Assembly: GCA_002437815.1 (NCBI GenBank)
Contig: DJRP01000026.1
Coordinates: 100,214-156,866 of the forward strand
Length of the DNA: 56,653 nt
Direction of reading: 5' to 3'
From: Collinsella sp. UBA6357
GTDB taxonomy: Bacteria; Actinomycetota; Coriobacteriia; Coriobacteriales; Coriobacteriaceae
The position numbers were made by a program, and so were the translations under genes. The first letter of the stretch is position 1. Every line of letters starts with the position of its first letter. Of the stretch, positions 24,988 through 33,743 are shown piece by piece. Under the pieces are notes generated by a model. That model was not told where the DNA came from, made no database searches, and worked only from the letters and a program-made list of their open reading frames with translations.

Positions 24988-25692
24988 TCAATCTTCGATT
25001 TCGGGGTTAAGGAAGTCGTTATCCTCATCCTCGGGGTGATCAAGAGCCTTCTTGATCGCTTGGGCGCCCTTGATGGTATAGATAACGCCGGTAAGCATCG
25101 AGAAGCAGACACCTAAATACACGAAATAGATGCCCAGCGGAACAGGCGTGCCATTAAGGCCCGGAAACATGGTTAGCGAGGCGCGGAACCAGGCAACACC
25201 ATCGACTACGGGAAGGCCAAGCAACATGAGCGAAAAGCCGCTCATAAGCAGCGCTGTGGCAATCTTGCCGGTGTAAACCACATCGATGGGGCGCTTGTGA
25301 TATCGACGGACGACGAGATTGCCAAGTGCGAGATAGATATCACGGCCGATGACCAGCACGCAGACCCAAATCGGAAGCTCTCCGCGAACCACGAGTCCCA
25401 AGACGCCGGTAAACAGCAACGCACGATCGACAAACGGGTCCATCATCTTGCCAAGCCAGCTGACCGTTTTGGTCATGCGCGCGATCTGTCCATCCATCCA
25501 GTCCGTAGAAGCTGCGAGTGCATAGATAACAAGCGCCACCATGCGGTTGTTATCGGACACGAACAGATACAAGAACACGAACGTAAGGATCAATCGCGTA
25601 AAGGTGATGAAGTTGGAGATCGTGAAGATCTTGTTCGACGGGTAATCAGAGGTGCCGATTAGCTCCTTCTTGATCTTCTTCTTGATTCCCAC
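24988..25692 (-). CDS. CDP-alcohol phosphatidyltransferase (second PgsA-like enzyme)
   Basis: The 234-residue membrane protein has the complete family signature, Asp-Trp-Met-Asp-Gly-Gln-Ile-Ala-Arg, then Gly, then Asp-Pro-Phe-Val-Asp. The substrate could be glycerol-3-phosphate, inositol phosphate or another alcohol. The GTG start has AAGGAG 4 bases upstream. It opens the operon with FHA, merR, apt and the NlpC gene. A PgsA-like gene near garA is also seen in mycobacteria, where it makes a phosphatidylinositol-type product, but residues that decide the substrate cannot be judged here. Confidence 0.82.
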   Translation of the reverse strand: MGIKKKIKKELIGTSDYPSNKIFTISNFITFTRLILTFVFLYLFVSDNNRMVALVIYALAASTDWMDGQIARMTKTVSWLGKMMDPFVDRALLFTGVLGLVVRGELPIWVCVLVIGRDIYLALGNLVVRRYHKRPIDVVYTGKIATALLMSGFSLMLLGLPVVDGVAWFRASLTMFPGLNGTPVPLGIYFVYLGVCFSMLTGVIYTIKGAQAIKKALDHPEDEDNDFLNPEIED

Positions 25693-25810
25693 GGAACTCC
25701 TTGAAAAGCCGAATAGACAAAACTTTCGATATCATACCCGTTTCCCGCAGCCCTAGCCACGAGCCCCATACATCGTTCATCAATACGAGTATGGCATAAT
25801 ACATAAAAAA

Positions 25811-25836
25811 AGAGACTGAAGTCTCCTTCAGCCTCT
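25811..25836 (-). terminator. Terminator of tRNA-Pro
   Basis: Read leftward, AGAGGCTGAAG, GAGA loop and CTTCAGTCTCT form an 11-bp stem with one G-U/mismatch, followed by a run of T residues. It lies 14 bases after the tRNA 3' end. Confidence 0.85.
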
Positions 25837-25849
25837 TTTAAAGCTTCAA

Positions 25850-25926
<77 letters not shown>

Positions 25927-26060
25927 AAGCTCTTATTTGTTGCTCTGCTCTCGCTCGCAACAAGGAATACTTTACCCCATACGCCAAAGGGTATGCAAGA
26001 ACTTTTTTGAAAAACTTTTCATGCGTCGTTCAAACTTGCACGGACTTCAGAATGGTCCTC

Positions 26061-27272
26061 TTAACCAAGCAGATCAAGAATACGATTTGCCAGATCTTGC
26101 TTAGAAAGCGTCGGAAGCTCCTGGACACCCGAAGCGTCGACAAGCCATGCTTTATTCGTGTCAGTTCCGAAACCAGAATCACTGCGCGAAACATCGTTGG
26201 CAACGAGCGCATCGCAACCTTTACGCCTGAGCTTACGCTGTGCATATTCGATCACGTTGTCGGTCTCGGCGGCAAACCCGATCACGCGACGATCACCCTT
26301 GCATGCCGAAAGCGTAGCCAAGATATCGGCTGTTTGGACCAAATCAATGGAATCCAACCGTTCCTGCGACTTTTTAAGTTTATGGTCGGCAGGATGGGCT
26401 GGCGTATAGTCAGCGACCGCTGCGGCGCAAATGGCAGCGTCAGCAGTTTCAAAAGCACCCTGGGCAGCCGTTAACATCTGGGCAGCCGTCTCCACACGCA
26501 CAACGTCGACGCCGCTTGAAACGGCAATATCGGTAGGCCCCAGGACAAGGGTGACCGCAGCGCCACGGGCAACAGCCGCATCCGCCAACGCAACGCCCAT
26601 CTTGCCCGTAGAGCGGTTTCCGATATAACGAACAGGATCAACCGGCTCATGGGTGGGCCCCGCGGTGATCACCAGATGCTTGCCTGCCAGATCGCGAACA
26701 TGGGCGCTCAACAGATCGCAAACGGCGTCTACGATCTGCTCCGGTTCGCTCATACGTCCCTCATCCACGTCTCCGCAGGCAAGATACCCCGAACCGGGGC
26801 CGACGATATGGATGCCGCGCTCACGGAGAGTCGCAATGTTCTCTTGGGTGGCGGCTGCACGCCACATGCCGTTATTCATGGCAGGAGCGACCACAACCGG
26901 GCGCGGCGTGGCTAAAAGCGTGGTGGAAATCAGGTCATCGGCGATTCCATGAGCCATCTTGGCGATGATGTTTGCCGTCGCCGGGGCCACAACGATCAGA
27001 TCGGGCTCTTGCGCGAGCGAGATGTGATGGATGGGGTCACTCGGATCATCAAACAGACCGATGGCAACCGGTTCATGCGTGAGCGACCTAAACGTGAGCG
27101 GTCCCACAAACTCGCAGGCGTGCTCGCTCATGACAACCTTGACGTGCGCCCCTCGTTTTTGCAACAGACGAACGATGTTGCACGACTTATAAGCGGCGAT
27201 CCCGCCGGTAACACCCAGCAGGACCGTCTTACCCTCAAGCGTATGCAGCTGATTGGACAAGCCTTCTGACAT
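26061..27272 (-). CDS. coaBC: Bifunctional phosphopantothenoylcysteine decarboxylase / phosphopantothenate-cysteine ligase
   Basis: CoaBC makes 4'-phosphopantetheine from phosphopantothenate and cysteine in CoA synthesis. The 403-residue protein has the N-terminal flavoprotein decarboxylase (Gly-Val-Thr-Gly-Gly-Ile-Ala-Ala-Tyr-Lys, Ala-Pro-Ala-Met-Asn) and the C-terminal synthetase (Thr-Ala-Gly-Pro-Thr-His-Glu-Pro, then Asn-Arg-Ser-Thr-Gly-Lys-Met-Gly). The ATG at 27272 with AGAAAGAG is preferred over the frame opening at 27314. It starts 3 bases after the zinc-ribbon gene and is the last gene of the long leftward series. Confidence 0.95.
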   Translation of the reverse strand: MSEGLSNQLHTLEGKTVLLGVTGGIAAYKSCNIVRLLQKRGAHVKVVMSEHACEFVGPLTFRSLTHEPVAIGLFDDPSDPIHHISLAQEPDLIVVAPATANIIAKMAHGIADDLISTTLLATPRPVVVAPAMNNGMWRAAATQENIATLRERGIHIVGPGSGYLACGDVDEGRMSEPEQIVDAVCDLLSAHVRDLAGKHLVITAGPTHEPVDPVRYIGNRSTGKMGVALADAAVARGAAVTLVLGPTDIAVSSGVDVVRVETAAQMLTAAQGAFETADAAICAAAVADYTPAHPADHKLKKSQERLDSIDLVQTADILATLSACKGDRRVIGFAAETDNVIEYAQRKLRRKGCDALVANDVSRSDSGFGTDTNKAWLVDASGVQELPTLSKQDLANRILDLLG

Positions 27273-27274
27273 GG

Positions 27275-27991
27275 CTACTCTTTCTGATCCTCTACGACCA
27301 AGATGCGATGGCAATACGGGCAGTGCGCAATCTCGCCCTCGTGCTTTAGATCACTCATGCTCGATGCCTGCAGCGCCGTGTGGCAGATCGTGGGAACATT
27401 GCCCTCGATCGTCTCGACGGCTAGACCCTTGAACGTCTTAAGCAAGCGCTCGTAATCAGCAAGGACATCGTTTGAAAGCGTGGCGGCCAGCGCCGTGCGC
27501 TCCTTTTGGGTGTCCTCGATCTGCTGCTGAAGCGCGGCGGCCTTGGCACGCGCGGCCTTGGTGTCGGCCTTCACGCCCTCCTCGAACTTGGTGATGATAT
27601 CTCGGGCGCGCTGCTCCTTGGCAACAGCCTGAGCATGCGCGGCCTCGACATCTTTGCGGGTGAAGGCGATCTTGTCCAAACGCTTGGCAAGGGTGCCGAG
27701 TTCGTTTTCGAGATCTTGGATCTCGCGATAATCAGAAGGATCGACGTTGCGCTCCTGAGCGGCCTTGATAGCCGCATTGGTCTGGATCTCCGACGTGTTG
27801 AGGTCATCAAGCTCGATGTCTAGATCTTTGCGCTGCGCATAGATCTTGGTCATCTCGGATTTAAGTTTGGTGTAGGTCTTGCGTTTGGAAGCCAACTCCT
27901 TGAGCTCCGGCATATTGGCAAGCTCGCCCTTGGCGCGCGAAAGATCAAGATCGATCTGCTGAAGTTTAAGTAGCGAAGAGCCGGCGCTCAT
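27275..27991 (-). CDS. Coiled-coil hairpin protein with C-terminal zinc-ribbon (DUF164/CT398-like)
   Basis: The 238-residue protein is a long antiparallel coiled coil (residues about 10-185), rich in Lys, Glu and Ala, followed by a short C-terminal zinc-ribbon region. The second knuckle is Cys-Pro-Tyr-Cys-His. The first is degenerate: Cys-His-Thr-Ala in place of the usual CxxC. The family is found next to Nif3 homologues, as here, where its ATG overlaps the Nif3 stop. AGAAGGAG precedes the start. The biochemical role is unknown. Confidence 0.82.
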   Translation of the reverse strand: MSAGSSLLKLQQIDLDLSRAKGELANMPELKELASKRKTYTKLKSEMTKIYAQRKDLDIELDDLNTSEIQTNAAIKAAQERNVDPSDYREIQDLENELGTLAKRLDKIAFTRKDVEAAHAQAVAKEQRARDIITKFEEGVKADTKAARAKAAALQQQIEDTQKERTALAATLSNDVLADYERLLKTFKGLAVETIEGNVPTICHTALQASSMSDLKHEGEIAHCPYCHRILVVEDQKE

Positions 27992-28800
27992 GAATAGTCT
28001 CCTTCTGTTGTCACAGTCCACCATTGTCGAGGGTTCAATATTTTATGCGTTTGAGATACCTTCAACCCTGCGTCATGCGCAGAGTTTTCCAAGATATCCA
28101 CGAACGGTTCCTCAGAGCGATCGTGTCCCAAGAGAATGACGCCCAGACCCCGTATGCTCAGATCTTGAGCTACGTGATACCCGGCTTCGCCCGTCACGAC
28201 GGCATCCGCGCCGGCGGCGAGCGCCCGTTCCCCAAAATCACCAAGGGAGCCGCCCAGTACGGCGACGCGATGGCAATCCTTGGCGGGAGCACCCCAAACA
28301 CGCGGAGCGGAATCGAAGGCGCGAGCGGCAATATTAGCGATATTGTTAAGCGTTCGGCATCCTGCAAGGTCGGCGATGGCGCCCAGACCGGTGCTAGCGG
28401 GGTCGAGATAGAACTCAAGGGAACTTTGGGGCTCCATGCCCAAGAGATTACACAGGAGCGTTCGAGCCTCAAAGGACCGATCGAGATTCGTATGCAACGA
28501 GATGATGCTCACGCCGAGTCGAGCCGCCGTGAAGACTGCAGAACTGGAACCAGGTTGGGCACGATCCTGCGGACAAAAAACATCCGGAGCCTTGATATAG
28601 ACGGGATGATGGGTAAGCAAGACGTTGGCGCCCAAACGGTGCGCATGACGAACATTTGTCTCGGTTGCATCCAGAGCACAGGCCACGGAAGTTATCTCAG
28701 AACGAGGATCTCCAACCGAAAGCCCAACGTGGTCCCAGCTTTCAGCATCTTGCAGAGGAAAACGTTCAAGCAAATATGATACGAGTTCGCAAACCAGCAT
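27988..28800 (-). CDS. Nif3-like dinuclear metal centre protein
   Basis: The 270-residue protein has the NIF3/YqfO signatures Trp-Asp-His-Val-Gly-Leu-Ser-Val-Gly, Leu-Leu-Thr-His-His-Pro, His-Thr-Asn-Leu-Asp and a late Glu/His pair around Gly-His-Asp-Arg-Ser-Glu-Glu. The histidines and acids build a two-metal site in a hexamer. Often annotated GTP cyclohydrolase I type 2, but the true reaction is unsettled. It starts 2 bases after the cysteine desulfurase stop. Confidence 0.9.
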   Translation of the reverse strand: MLVCELVSYLLERFPLQDAESWDHVGLSVGDPRSEITSVACALDATETNVRHAHRLGANVLLTHHPVYIKAPDVFCPQDRAQPGSSSAVFTAARLGVSIISLHTNLDRSFEARTLLCNLLGMEPQSSLEFYLDPASTGLGAIADLAGCRTLNNIANIAARAFDSAPRVWGAPAKDCHRVAVLGGSLGDFGERALAAGADAVVTGEAGYHVAQDLSIRGLGVILLGHDRSEEPFVDILENSAHDAGLKVSQTHKILNPRQWWTVTTEGDYS

Positions 28801-28802
28801 GA

Positions 28803-29975
28803 CTAGCCCACCAGCTTTAAGAGTGCCTCGGCAAAAGCATTGAGCTGTACAGGGTCGACGCGATCGTCAAACGAGATACGTAACGCACCGAGCGCCTGTT
28901 CGCGCCCGATTCCCATAGCCGAAAGCACATGACTCGGATCAAGCGATCCGCTTGAACACGCGGATCCCGCCGAAACCTCAAAACCTGCCGCGTCCAGCTT
29001 GATAATCAATTCCTCGGAATCCATGCCGTCGACATAGATCGACACCATGCCAGGAAGACGTGTTGCCGCAGCGTAATCCCCCATCGTGGCATGGATACGC
29101 GGATTCAATATCAATGAGGCATACAGGTTGTCAGCGAGCGCCTGAACGCGCACACGGTCCTCGGAAACATGAGGGTAGACCGCCGAGGCAGCGGCCACGA
29201 AAGCTAGCTGCGTGCGAAGGTCTTGCGTTCCGGCACGGCGACCCGCCTCTTGACCGCCACCGAAGATGCGCGGACGCAGCGGTGTGCGGCTCTTGAGATA
29301 TAGTGCGCCCGACGCCACCGGACCACCGATCTTGTGTCCGCAAACGGACATGGCATCAACTCCGAGATCGGAAACATCGAACGGAATATGGAGATATCCT
29401 TGGATAGCATCCGTATGGAAGAGTGCCCCATGGGCGTGAGCCGCGGACGCAAGCTCACGAACCGGCTGAACCACACCGGTCTCATTGTTGGCAAGCATCA
29501 CTGAGACGAGAGCGACATCATCTGACATGAGCTCTTCAAGGGCATCGGGTTCGATATAGCCGGCTCGGCACGGCTGGACCAGATCGACGGTAAACCCAGC
29601 AGCACGAAGCAACGGAAGGTTATCGAGCATAGAGTCATGCTCGATGGCACTCACGATCACACGAGAGCGATTACGCTGCTGCTGACGCTTGCCCTCGGCC
29701 AGGCCCAACAACGCAAGCTGGTTGGCTTCGGTGCCACCAGCGGTAAAGATGATCTCGGAAGGACGCACACGAGTGCCAAATGTGCGTGCGATCTGACGAC
29801 GCGCGTCTTCGAGCTTTGCGGCGGCAAGGCGGCCCAGCGAATGAAGCGAGTTGGGATTGATGCCGGCTAGCTCGCTTTGGTCATATGCACGCTGGGCATA
29901 AAGCGCCTCATCGCGCATAGGCGTCGAGGCTGCATAGTCAAGGTTATAGGGTATGCGTTTATCACACGTCGTCAT
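28803..29975 (-). CDS. Cysteine desulfurase (NifS/IscS family)
   Basis: This PLP enzyme removes sulfur from cysteine for iron-sulfur clusters or tRNA thiolation. The 390-residue protein has Asn-Leu-Asp-Tyr-Ala-Ala-Ser-Thr-Pro at the start, PLP lysine in Cys-Gly-His-Lys-Ile-Gly-Gly-Pro, and the catalytic Cys in Ser-Ala-Gly-Ser-Ala-Cys-Ser-Ser-Gly. No scaffold gene (iscU) or mnmA is beside it, so its sulfur acceptor is open. It follows rpe by 6 bases. Confidence 0.92.
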   Translation of the reverse strand: MTTCDKRIPYNLDYAASTPMRDEALYAQRAYDQSELAGINPNSLHSLGRLAAAKLEDARRQIARTFGTRVRPSEIIFTAGGTEANQLALLGLAEGKRQQQRNRSRVIVSAIEHDSMLDNLPLLRAAGFTVDLVQPCRAGYIEPDALEELMSDDVALVSVMLANNETGVVQPVRELASAAHAHGALFHTDAIQGYLHIPFDVSDLGVDAMSVCGHKIGGPVASGALYLKSRTPLRPRIFGGGQEAGRRAGTQDLRTQLAFVAAASAVYPHVSEDRVRVQALADNLYASLILNPRIHATMGDYAAATRLPGMVSIYVDGMDSEELIIKLDAAGFEVSAGSACSSGSLDPSHVLSAMGIGREQALGALRISFDDRVDPVQLNAFAEALLKLVG

Positions 29976-29981
29976 GAGGCG

Positions 29982-30653
29982 CTAAGCCTCCTGAACAGCT
30001 TGATTGCCGAGCTTTTGGAGCAGCGCGACCTCGGCTGCCGGATCGTTTGACTTGAACACGGCAGATCCGGCGACCAGCATCGTTGCACCGCAAGAGACGA
30101 CCTCGGCGATATTCTTGGAAGAGATGCCGCCATCGACTTCGATCAACGGCGTCACACCATGACGCTCGCACATCGCTTTGAGCTCACGAAGCTTAGCAAG
30201 CGTTCCGGGTATGAAGCTCTGACCGCCAAAACCGGGATTAACGCTCATGAGCAACACGATATCGACCACATCGATAATGCTCTCGAGAACGCACACAGGC
30301 GTTGCCGGATTAAGCACCACACCAGCCTTGACGCTGCGATCCTGCAGATGCGTGATAGTGCGATGCAGATGCGTCGATGCCTCATAATGCACGGTGATGA
30401 TATCGGCACCGGCATCGGCATACCAATCGATCGTATCGTCAGGGTTGGTGACCATCATATGGACATCGACAGGCACTGACGTCGAACGCTTGACGGCTTT
30501 GAGCATATCCACGCCAAACGTAAGGTTACCGGTAAAATGCCCATCCATAACATCGAAGTGTATGTAATCGGCGCCTGAGACCTTGTCGAGCTCCCCCTTC
30601 AGATCTGCCATATCGGCCGACAGGATAGACGGAGCGATTTTGATCGTGCCCAT
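29982..30653 (-). CDS. rpe: Ribulose-phosphate 3-epimerase
   Basis: Rpe interconverts ribulose-5-phosphate and xylulose-5-phosphate. The 223-residue TIM barrel has Ala-Pro-Ser-Ile-Leu-Ser-Ala-Asp, Ile-His-Phe-Asp-Val-Met-Asp-Gly, Asn-Pro-Gly-Phe-Gly-Gly-Gln, and Glu-Val-Asp-Gly-Gly-Ile. The ATG at 30653 has GGAAAGG 7 bases upstream. The frame extends to 30680 without support. Confidence 0.95.
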   Translation of the reverse strand: MGTIKIAPSILSADMADLKGELDKVSGADYIHFDVMDGHFTGNLTFGVDMLKAVKRSTSVPVDVHMMVTNPDDTIDWYADAGADIITVHYEASTHLHRTITHLQDRSVKAGVVLNPATPVCVLESIIDVVDIVLLMSVNPGFGGQSFIPGTLAKLRELKAMCERHGVTPLIEVDGGISSKNIAEVVSCGATMLVAGSAVFKSNDPAAEVALLQKLGNQAVQEA

Positions 30654-30683
30654 ATACGTGCCTTTCCGGTTGCGAACCAAATA

Positions 30684-31691
30684 CTAATCATCGAGCCCGT
30701 AAAACTCCTCGTTGGGAATGCGACCCACGAGGATTCCGAGCGTCTCCTCTAGCGTAACACCGTTATAGAGCGTCTGCTCAAGAGCAAAGGTAAGCGGAAC
30801 GTCCACACCCAAAGAACGCGCCAACTCACTCACGCTTCGAGCGGCGGCGGCACCCTCAACGACCATATGTGTGCGCGCTTGATACTGTTCGAGGGTTTCA
30901 CCGCGTGCAAAGGCCTCGCCAAACGTACGGTTGCGCGAATGTTCAGAGGTGCAGGTGGCCACCAGGTCGCCCATGCCGGCGAGACCCATGCAGGTCATAG
31001 CTTGACCGCCGCGAGCATGTACCAAACGGCTGATCTCGGCCAAACCCCTTGTCATGATGAGAGCAAGGGCGTTATCCCCGCCACCGTTTCCCGCAGCGAT
31101 ACCGCAAACGATGGCAATAACGTTTTTCATGGCGCCACAGGTCTCCACACCCACCATATCGCGCGTCAAATAGATACGAAACTCAGGCGAAATCAGAAGG
31201 TCCTTGAAAAGAGTGCCCACGGCTTCATCGAGTGAGGCGATAACGGCAGCGGAAAGCCCGCCTTCGCAGATCTCTTCAGCATGGTTAGGCCCCGAAAGCG
31301 CCGCGATACGACGCTCACAACCCAACTCACTCGCAATGACCTCGCTCATAAGAAGGCCGGAGCCCGGCTCCACGCCCTTGGTGAGACAGAGAATCGGCGT
31401 GCCTTGTCCGATATACAGTTCACAGGAACGGGCAACATGCCTGAGATGCGCGGAGGGCACGGCAAAGATAACAGCATCGGCTCCTGATAGCGCCTCCGAG
31501 ACCTCAACAGTCGCCGAAACGTTATCGGGAAGCCGATAACCGGAAAGGTAGCGCGGATTGATATGGTCGGCGTTAATACCTTGGGCGGTCACCTCGCCAT
31601 GTGCCCACATGGTCACATGATCGGCACGGACGGCTGCAAGACCGGCAACGGCCGTGCCCCACGAACCCGAACCGATAAGAGCAACTTTCAT
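30684..31691 (-). CDS. gpsA: Glycerol-3-phosphate dehydrogenase [NAD(P)+]
   Basis: GpsA reduces dihydroxyacetone phosphate to glycerol-3-phosphate, the first phospholipid backbone. The 335-residue protein has the Rossmann motif Gly-Ser-Gly-Ser-Trp-Gly-Thr-Ala at 7-14, Leu-Ser-Gly-Pro-Asn-His-Ala-Glu-Glu, and a C-terminal helical domain with Lys-Asn-Val-Ile-Ala-Ile. It sits 9 bases after plsY, which uses its product. Confidence 0.95.
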   Translation of the reverse strand: MKVALIGSGSWGTAVAGLAAVRADHVTMWAHGEVTAQGINADHINPRYLSGYRLPDNVSATVEVSEALSGADAVIFAVPSAHLRHVARSCELYIGQGTPILCLTKGVEPGSGLLMSEVIASELGCERRIAALSGPNHAEEICEGGLSAAVIASLDEAVGTLFKDLLISPEFRIYLTRDMVGVETCGAMKNVIAIVCGIAAGNGGGDNALALIMTRGLAEISRLVHARGGQAMTCMGLAGMGDLVATCTSEHSRNRTFGEAFARGETLEQYQARTHMVVEGAAAARSVSELARSLGVDVPLTFALEQTLYNGVTLEETLGILVGRIPNEEFYGLDD

Positions 31692-31700
31692 GGCGCTCCC

Positions 31701-32387
31701 CTAGCTCTGATCGGGCTTGCTCACACGCTTGGTAAAGGAGAGTTTCGACTCCTTACCCGCCATGAGCTTTTTGATGTTCGTTCGATGAGCCCACACCACG
31801 GTGATGCCAATCAGCGCCATGCAAAGCTTGAGTCCCCAGCTCGACAGGGGAAAAACGGCCACCGCTGCGATGGGAAGCCCGATGGCCGCAGCAAGGGAGC
31901 CGACGGATACGAACTTAGTGATGGCAACGCCGACGATAAAGAAGCCCAGAAGCGAAAGACCGATAGGCCAGTACCACGCCAATATGACGCCCAGACCGAC
32001 CGCGATGCCTTTGCCGCCCTTAAAATGCAGGTAAGGAGAAAAAATGTGACCCCATACGGCCGCCAGGCAAACCAAACCGACCATCCAATCGCCCGGTGCG
32101 CCAGGTACCATGACAACGGCAGCGGGCATGGCGAATACGAGCTTCGCCAGCAAAAAACGCGAGACGATAACGCAGACTGCGCCTTTAAGACAATCGAGCA
32201 GCAGCGTCAGACCCGCCACTTTGGGCCCGACAACACGCAGGGCATTGGTGGTGCCGATGTTGCCCGAACCCGCCTTACGGATATCGGTGTGACCGAAAAC
32301 CTTCCCCAAGATCAAACCGAAAGGGATGGCGCCGATAAAAAAGGAGACAACGGCGCAGGCCAACGGCAGAACGATCCAACTAGGCAT
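31701..32387 (-). CDS. plsY: Glycerol-3-phosphate acyltransferase PlsY
   Basis: PlsY acylates glycerol-3-phosphate with acyl phosphate. The 228-residue membrane protein has the three PlsY motifs: Gly-Ser-Gly-Asn-Ile-Gly-Thr-Thr-Asn, Lys-Gly-Gly-Lys-Gly-Ile-Ala, and a late Val-Val-Trp-Ala-His-Arg-Thr-Asn-Ile-Lys. The ATG at 32387 has AGAAGGAG 7 bases upstream and overlaps the der 3' end by 8 bases. The longer frame to 32582 is a shadow of der. It is slightly longer than the usual 200 residues because of a charged C-terminal tail. Confidence 0.94.
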   Translation of the reverse strand: MPSWIVLPLACAVVSFFIGAIPFGLILGKVFGHTDIRKAGSGNIGTTNALRVVGPKVAGLTLLLDCLKGAVCVIVSRFLLAKLVFAMPAAVVMVPGAPGDWMVGLVCLAAVWGHIFSPYLHFKGGKGIAVGLGVILAWYWPIGLSLLGFFIVGVAITKFVSVGSLAAAIGLPIAAVAVFPLSSWGLKLCMALIGITVVWAHRTNIKKLMAGKESKLSFTKRVSKPDQS

Positions 32388-33717
32388 CCCTCTGCTCCTT
32401 CTTGTTGCGGAAGTAGAGGCGGATCGGCGTGCCCGCGAAATCGAACGTCGAGCGCATGCGGTTCTCGACGTATCGCTGATACGTATCATTGACCAGGTCA
32501 CTATGATTGACGAAGAACGTGAACGAGGGAGGTTTGGTCCCGGTCTGCGTGACATAGTGCATGCGCAGGCGGCGCTTGCCATCGACCACGGTGTGGCCGA
32601 ACTCGCGCAGCTCGGTCAAAAACGTGTTGAGGCGCGACGTCGAGATCTTCTGGGAGCAACGTGCGGACGCATCGTCGACCATCTTCCAGATCTTCTCGAC
32701 CGAACGACCGGTCAATGCAGAAATGCGCAGATACTGAGCCCAAGGCGCCATTACACCCAGGCGGCGCTCGACGGTCTCCATGCAGGCCTCGCGTTTACGG
32801 TCATCGTCAAGAAGGTCCCATTTATTTAGCAGGACCACGATAGCGCACCCGCGCTCGATGGCCAGACCGAGCACTTTCTGATCCTGCTCGGTCACGCCCA
32901 CGGAGGCATCGACAACCAAGAGAGCCACATCGGCGCGATCGATGGCGCGCAGCCCACGAACCATCGAGTAATACTCGATGTTTTCATAGACGGTGCTCTT
33001 CTTGCGGATGCCGGCGGTATCAACCATGCGGTAGTGCTTGCCGTCGCGCTCGATGACGGTATCGATAGCATCGCGCGTGGTGCCCGCGACATTGGAGACG
33101 ATGGAGCGATCGGCACCGAGAATTCGGTTGAACAGCGAAGACTTGCCGGCGTTGGGACGACCGATGATGGCGACATTCAAGGCGTCGGGATACTCATCAG
33201 CGACCTCGTCCTCCTCTTCGGGAAGCAGAGCGACGATATCGTCGAGCAGATCGCCCGTTCCATGACCATGCAGTGCAGAGAGCGGCGTAGGCTCGCCGAT
33301 ACCCAGGGAATAAAACTCCCAGATGCTATCGTTCTCGCGATCGGGATTATCGAGTTTGTTCACGAGCAGAAACACGGGTTTATCGCTGCGCTTGAGCATA
33401 CGGGCGACCGTCTCATCTTCCTCGGTGACACCGGTACGGCCGTCGACCACAAAAAGGATGACCGCGGCCTCCTCAGCGGCCGCGAGGGCTTGATCGCGGA
33501 TAGACGTGGCGAACACGTCATCGCTCTTGAGCGGCTCAATACCACCCGTATCAACGATCGTGAACTCACGACCGTTCCAGTCGGCCGTATGGTACGAACG
33601 ATCGCGCGTAACACCGCGCGACTCATGCACGATGGCATCGGAGGTCTGGCACAGGCGGTTAACGAGCGTGGATTTTCCCACGTTGGGTCGTCCCACGACA
33701 GCGACGATAGGTTTCAT
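32380..33717 (-). CDS. der: Ribosome biogenesis GTPase Der
   Basis: Der has two tandem GTPase domains and acts in 50S subunit assembly. The 445-residue protein has G1 motifs Gly-Arg-Pro-Asn-Val-Gly-Lys-Ser and Gly-Arg-Pro-Asn-Ala-Gly-Lys-Ser, Asp-Thr-Gly-Gly and Asp-Thr-Ala-Gly as G3, and a KH-like C-terminal domain. GAGGAG lies 5 bases before the ATG at 33717. A GTG at 33723 is the alternative. Confidence 0.96.
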   Translation of the reverse strand: MKPIVAVVGRPNVGKSTLVNRLCQTSDAIVHESRGVTRDRSYHTADWNGREFTIVDTGGIEPLKSDDVFATSIRDQALAAAEEAAVILFVVDGRTGVTEEDETVARMLKRSDKPVFLLVNKLDNPDRENDSIWEFYSLGIGEPTPLSALHGHGTGDLLDDIVALLPEEEDEVADEYPDALNVAIIGRPNAGKSSLFNRILGADRSIVSNVAGTTRDAIDTVIERDGKHYRMVDTAGIRKKSTVYENIEYYSMVRGLRAIDRADVALLVVDASVGVTEQDQKVLGLAIERGCAIVVLLNKWDLLDDDRKREACMETVERRLGVMAPWAQYLRISALTGRSVEKIWKMVDDASARCSQKISTSRLNTFLTELREFGHTVVDGKRRLRMHYVTQTGTKPPSFTFFVNHSDLVNDTYQRYVENRMRSTFDFAGTPIRLYFRNKKEQRDA

Positions 33718-33743
33718 CTGCACTCCTCAAAGGAATCAAAGAA

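Noticed and set aside
31563..32492. Long rightward reading frame opposite gpsA and plsY
   Set aside because: Composition is rich in Arg, His and Gln without any domain; it mirrors two clear genes on the other strand.
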